The notes under the pieces were generated by a model that worked only from the letters and a program-made list of their open reading frames with translations, had not been told where the DNA came from and ran no database searches. DNA of 64,000 bases from assembly GCA_037954235.1 (NCBI GenBank), contig JBBMOA010000002.1:15623009-15687008 (forward strand), in the 5' to 3' direction. Source of the stretch: Aulostomus chinensis (taxonomy: Eukaryota > Chordata > Actinopteri > Syngnathiformes > Aulostomidae). Of the stretch, positions 60,301 through 64,000 are shown one piece after another. A program made the position numbers and the translations under genes. Every line of letters starts with the position of its first letter. The first letter of the stretch is position 1.

Positions 60301-63300
60301 ACATAAATATGATCGTTAGACAAGTGGCTTTCTCTGTGATGACAGCTTATTTTCTTGGCAGACAGCTGAGCGATATCTCAATGGGTGTGACTGTAAGAGA
60401 GAAGCTGACACTGGTTTTCTTTTTGCTACCAGGTGCTGTGAGGACAACAGGAGACTTTTTTATTATTATTTTTTATGATCATTTTTGCATAGAGGAGTGA
60501 ACACAGAGGACGCATTAAGTGATGGAGCAAGGTTTTCTGATTGAAAGGGGTTTTCGGATGAGAAAGCATTTTCGGAAGGAGCCGGGCAAAAATGAGAATG
60601 GCACCACAAAGAGGGACATTATAAGTTGCCTGCAAGACACAAGGATCCTCTTGTTTGTCCCAATTTACTTAGAAGAGAAAAATCTGATTAAAGTTTCACT
60701 TTAGCAATGAACAGTATAAGCTCAAGTAGCACAAAACCAGTTATGACAAAATCTAAACCTCTGCATTTTTTTCCTCCAATCAGACTGTTTTCAAGGTCCA
60801 TTCAAGGGAAGTTTGTAATGCATTTTATTGGCCTTCAAGTGATGTCCTGCAATCTTAACTGTTTGCCCTGTACATTAATTTATTGGCTATCTTTCAAAGC
60901 ATTCAAGGTCAACATAGAACATAGTCTAAAAGCATCTGACAAATTGATAACAGCGCAATAAATAAATATTTAAGTCAACAGAACGTGTGTCACGGTGAAG
61001 GACAGCATGAAGGAAATTACACCAGGCAGTGAAAACGTACATACAGAGAGTGTATAGAAAGATGGATGATTGGAATTTATCAAAAGGGGAAGCCAATAGT
61101 TATTGACTGCACTATAGATCATAAATCTTCTTCATGTTAGCAGATGGGACTAAGTTTCTGCCTGGTGGGAGTGTAGCCTATAGACCGACTGTTTAAAACA
61201 CTTTAGCTGTAGTTGATTAAAACTGTTGTACTTCAGCCATTAGTTATGTCTCCAGACATGAGCCTTTTACAGGCCCCTTGATTGAAAACCACTCACTCCT
61301 GCTGCCTGCGGCAATGGTGCCACCCATGTCACACCCATGTCATGTCGCTTTCTTTACACTTATTTATGCAGCAAGCTGTTCTCCATGGTAAGAAGGGCAA
61401 CTTGATGGAGCTCAATGTCATAATGGGGCTTTGAAGGTGAGTTGAGGGAAGTTAATCTGATTTTTGAGTGAGATGAGGAAGATGCAGGTTTTTGTTTGTC
61501 TGTCTTAACTTTGAAGATGTAGATTGTTTGTATTGTTTACATGAATTGTATGGCTATTGAATAGTTGTGAATGTACATTGTGCAGGGACACGAAGGCTCA
61601 TTTTCTAGTAAGGTAAAACTTTCTTGCAGGAAGAAGTGCAAATACCTGCACAACTTCGGAATCTAAGGTGATGTTGAGCAATGTCGAGGACACACATGAT
61701 ATATGGACTGAATAAGTTAAACAGGAATTGTAGTGAAAATGAGCATTTGTCAAAAATGTAATCGTGAAAAATAAGTACAAATTTTAACTAGTTTAATATT
61801 TATACCTTTAAAATATCACCCCCCCCCTTTCAAAGACATTAAATGTGTTCCTCAATCAATATTAATGTTCTTCTTGGCTAAGTGTTCTGTATTTCAAACA
61901 GCTTAATTTATATTTGTTTAGGCTTCATTTTGGGTGGTTTAGAGTACCCCAGCAGCTAACTCAGACGTTTTCTAACTTTACTGTATTTTTCATCAATTAC
62001 GGTGAAGCGAGTTGTTCCAAATGGATTGTACTTATATTTTCTTGATTATTTACCTTGCTTTGTCATAATTTAAGAGAGGCAGAATAGATTCAGGGCTTAT
62101 ATTCTCAGTTTAAACCTAATATTGACCATAACCTGAAAAGGTGTGTATCATTATTTACAAATAATACACAAGGAGAGTTAACAGACAACAGCTATTGATG
62201 TTTACTTTTCACATTATCTTGATGTGTGCTAGCTGGATGAGCAACGAGTGCAATTTCTGTGTAGGACATACTGAGCAATCATATATTTTAATACATGATT
62301 CTGTCAAATGCATGGTTTGAGAAGAATGCCTTTGAAACTGTAGATATACATCAACGGAAAATGTCACTAAATCAGCAGCTTAACCGAGTACAGCTGAAAT
62401 GGGAAAAAAATACCCTGTCAGTAATTTAGAATGAGAATGGTTTGTTAGAAAATGAAAACGATGGCAGCAGAATAATTATTTTTGACAAGTCGATTGATAG
62501 AGTGTTGGGCTGTTGACAAATTGCAATAACAAAATCTTGTTTCTGTCAGCCACTTTTGTGTTGCCTGTTACCATTTCCTTTTACTTGAATAGACTGTTTT
62601 TTAAACATAAAGAATTGACATCTGAATTCATCCAATCTGTCATTTACAATATATTTCATATTTTCATATCTGCACACAGCATTTTGACAAAAGTGATGCT
62701 CCTGTTATACGAAAATGTTTGATTTGATTACTTAGTTACTTGCATGGCTTCAAGCAAGAGCGATGGGCCATACTGGGGAATTACTAGACTGGAGAGAAGG
62801 CAATACATGTAATCAAACAGTGCATTCTTTAATTTATTCATTTTGCCAAAATTTAAATTGATCATAGACGCACTGAAGTTTTACTAGGTAATATAAAAAG
62901 ATTTATATAAATGTAACAACAACACAACGTTGGGTGGCGAAGCTGCAGGATGTGAACACTGGCACCTGCAGCTGAGTCTGGATTTCCTCATGCAAAGACA
63001 GTCAGAGTTGGCAGAAGCACATCAAACTCAACCTTGGTGAGCACAGGACCGCCTTAGGGCTGTGTACTCACGCCTTTAATGTTCAGTCCACTAACTCATG
63101 ACTGCTCTGCCAGATTTACAACAAATGAAGTTATTATAACTAAAGGTCAGGAACAAGACCGTGGAGCCCTCCCTCTCTCCTCAGTCACTTGAACCTCACT
63201 AATTCAACCACACGTGCCTCATTATTCCAATCATCTTAGCATAAGTGCATCTCATCTCTCTCCCACTCTTACTTATCTCAGTTCTCCCAACACCCTCCAC

Positions 63301-63654
63301 CTGAAACCCCCTTATCCTTCCCTCACAGCAAAATAGTGCTGGGCAAAGGCCCCAGTCAAGGGTGGGTAGGTTTTTGCAGGGTGCCTTTCACCATTAAACA
63401 CATGCATGCCAGAGCATTTACTACCATCTGTGTAATTCTTTGTCTCCTCGCTTCTAATCACAAGAAACACAGGACACTAAAGCCAAAGCTCATCAAGACA
63501 TCAGTCTCAACCTCATGTTTGAATCCCTTAGCAATCAACTCCAATCACGTGCCATCCATCTTTTCCCAAACTTACAAATCTAAATAAAAGTAAAATTATT
63601 CCCATTAGCATGTGTGATCTTTGTCATTTAACGACATTATGAAGCTTGCAGATG
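57332..63654. other. 6.3 kb without recognisable genes
   Basis: Simple repeats: (AAAT)n at about 57935-57951, A run 58435-58445, interrupted (GT)n 59247-59273, C run 61811-61817. Open frames (up to 108 codons) show no recognisable domain. A B-box-like GGTTCAAACC near 59643 has no accompanying A box. Confidence 0.45.
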
Positions 63655-63890
63655 ATGACTCAGAGGAACTGCCTGAGGAAATAGAGAAGTTCATCTGGTA
63701 ATCGCAAGAGAGGCCATGTCAAATTGTCCTTGAGCAAGTCACTGAACCGCTAATCACTCCTGATCGCTCACCATCAGCATACAAACATGTGTGAATGTGT
63801 TGACTAGCTGGCACCCAGCAGAGCAGCCTCTGCCAATGGATGGCTAGTTAAATTTCTTTAAAGTACTTTGTGAGGTCACTAGCTGAGAAA
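63655..63890 (+). mobile_element. SINE family 2 copy lacking the B-box segment
   Basis: Order of landmarks: GACTCAGAGG (A-box remnant), TCATCTGGTAATCGCAAG, then directly TGTCCTTGAGCAAGTCACTG, CTAATCACTCCTGATCGCTC, GCTGGCACCCAGCAGAGCAG, CCTCTGCCAATGG and TAAAGTACTTTGTGAGGTC. In the family, a GGTTCGATCCC-type B box stands between the second and third blocks; here it is deleted. The 3' body is the same as in the 16451 copy. Confidence 0.65.
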
Positions 63891-63899
63891 GGTGCTTTT

Positions 63900-64000
63900 T
63901 TTTTCAAATTCAAAATCAGAATCTTTTATTGTTGTTCATAGTAACACAAGACGAGATGGGGCATGAAGTTAATTACACTGACGCTTTATAGGAAGAACGA
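63900..64000. repeat. Possible short dispersed repeat at window edge
   Basis: CAAAATCAGAATCTTTTATT followed by GTAACACAAGACGAGATGGG resembles the start of a repeat frequent in fish (AATCTTTATTG...ACGAAATT). The sequence runs off the window. Confidence 0.3.

Overview
The window looks like vertebrate, most probably teleost fish, nuclear DNA. It is AT-rich, full of microsatellites, and densely stepped on by small interspersed elements of types I know from fish genomes. There is no bacterial gene organisation, no CRISPR and no recognisable host housekeeping gene. Almost all protein-like sequence belongs to transposable elements, and most of it is broken.

The left edge (1 to about 3250, all minus strand) is the only substantial coding region. 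A 787-codon gene (715..3078) encodes a DDE-type transposase-like protein of a family that is multicopy in fish. Directly after it, overlapping by one base in the pentanucleotide TAATG, starts a second gene whose first coding exon encodes a SAM-like domain. I could join this exon (donor at 519/518) in phase to a second exon at 117..1, which runs off the window. The second gene has its own consensus acceptor (TTTCAG, ending at 727) inside the last codons of the transposase gene. The pair therefore looks like a compact two-gene transposon locus, or a host gene pair derived from one. Upstream of the transposase ATG, two C2H2 zinc fingers (3170..3102 and 3077 onward) are visible, but the second is split by an apparent one-base loss in a C run. 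The current ATG lies inside that finger.

The rest (about 3.3 to 64 kb) is non-coding or relic DNA. It holds: a tRNA-like SINE-type family of about 350-370 bp with a GGATGG tail (near full-length copies at 3675, 19613 and 38484; partial copies at 11846, 27699, 29793, 41285 and 51158), four of them with 9-13 bp target duplications; a second tRNA-derived SINE family (16451 and 63655); a 554-bp hAT-type non-autonomous element with a perfect 8-bp target duplication (36902..37455); a 908-bp inverted-repeat DNA element carrying a piece of a RecQ-like helicase (56421..57328); relics of non-LTR retrotransposons (reverse transcriptase at 23041, PD-(D/E)XK-like end at 24650, C-terminal tail at 45707); and a frameshifted Myb/SANT-like domain (13236..13740).

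The long stretches between these show only short open frames with no recognisable domain, simple repeats and a few inverted repeats, notably a perfect 19-bp hairpin at 42555..42602. Family names come from pattern recognition of the translated or raw sequence; no database search was possible.
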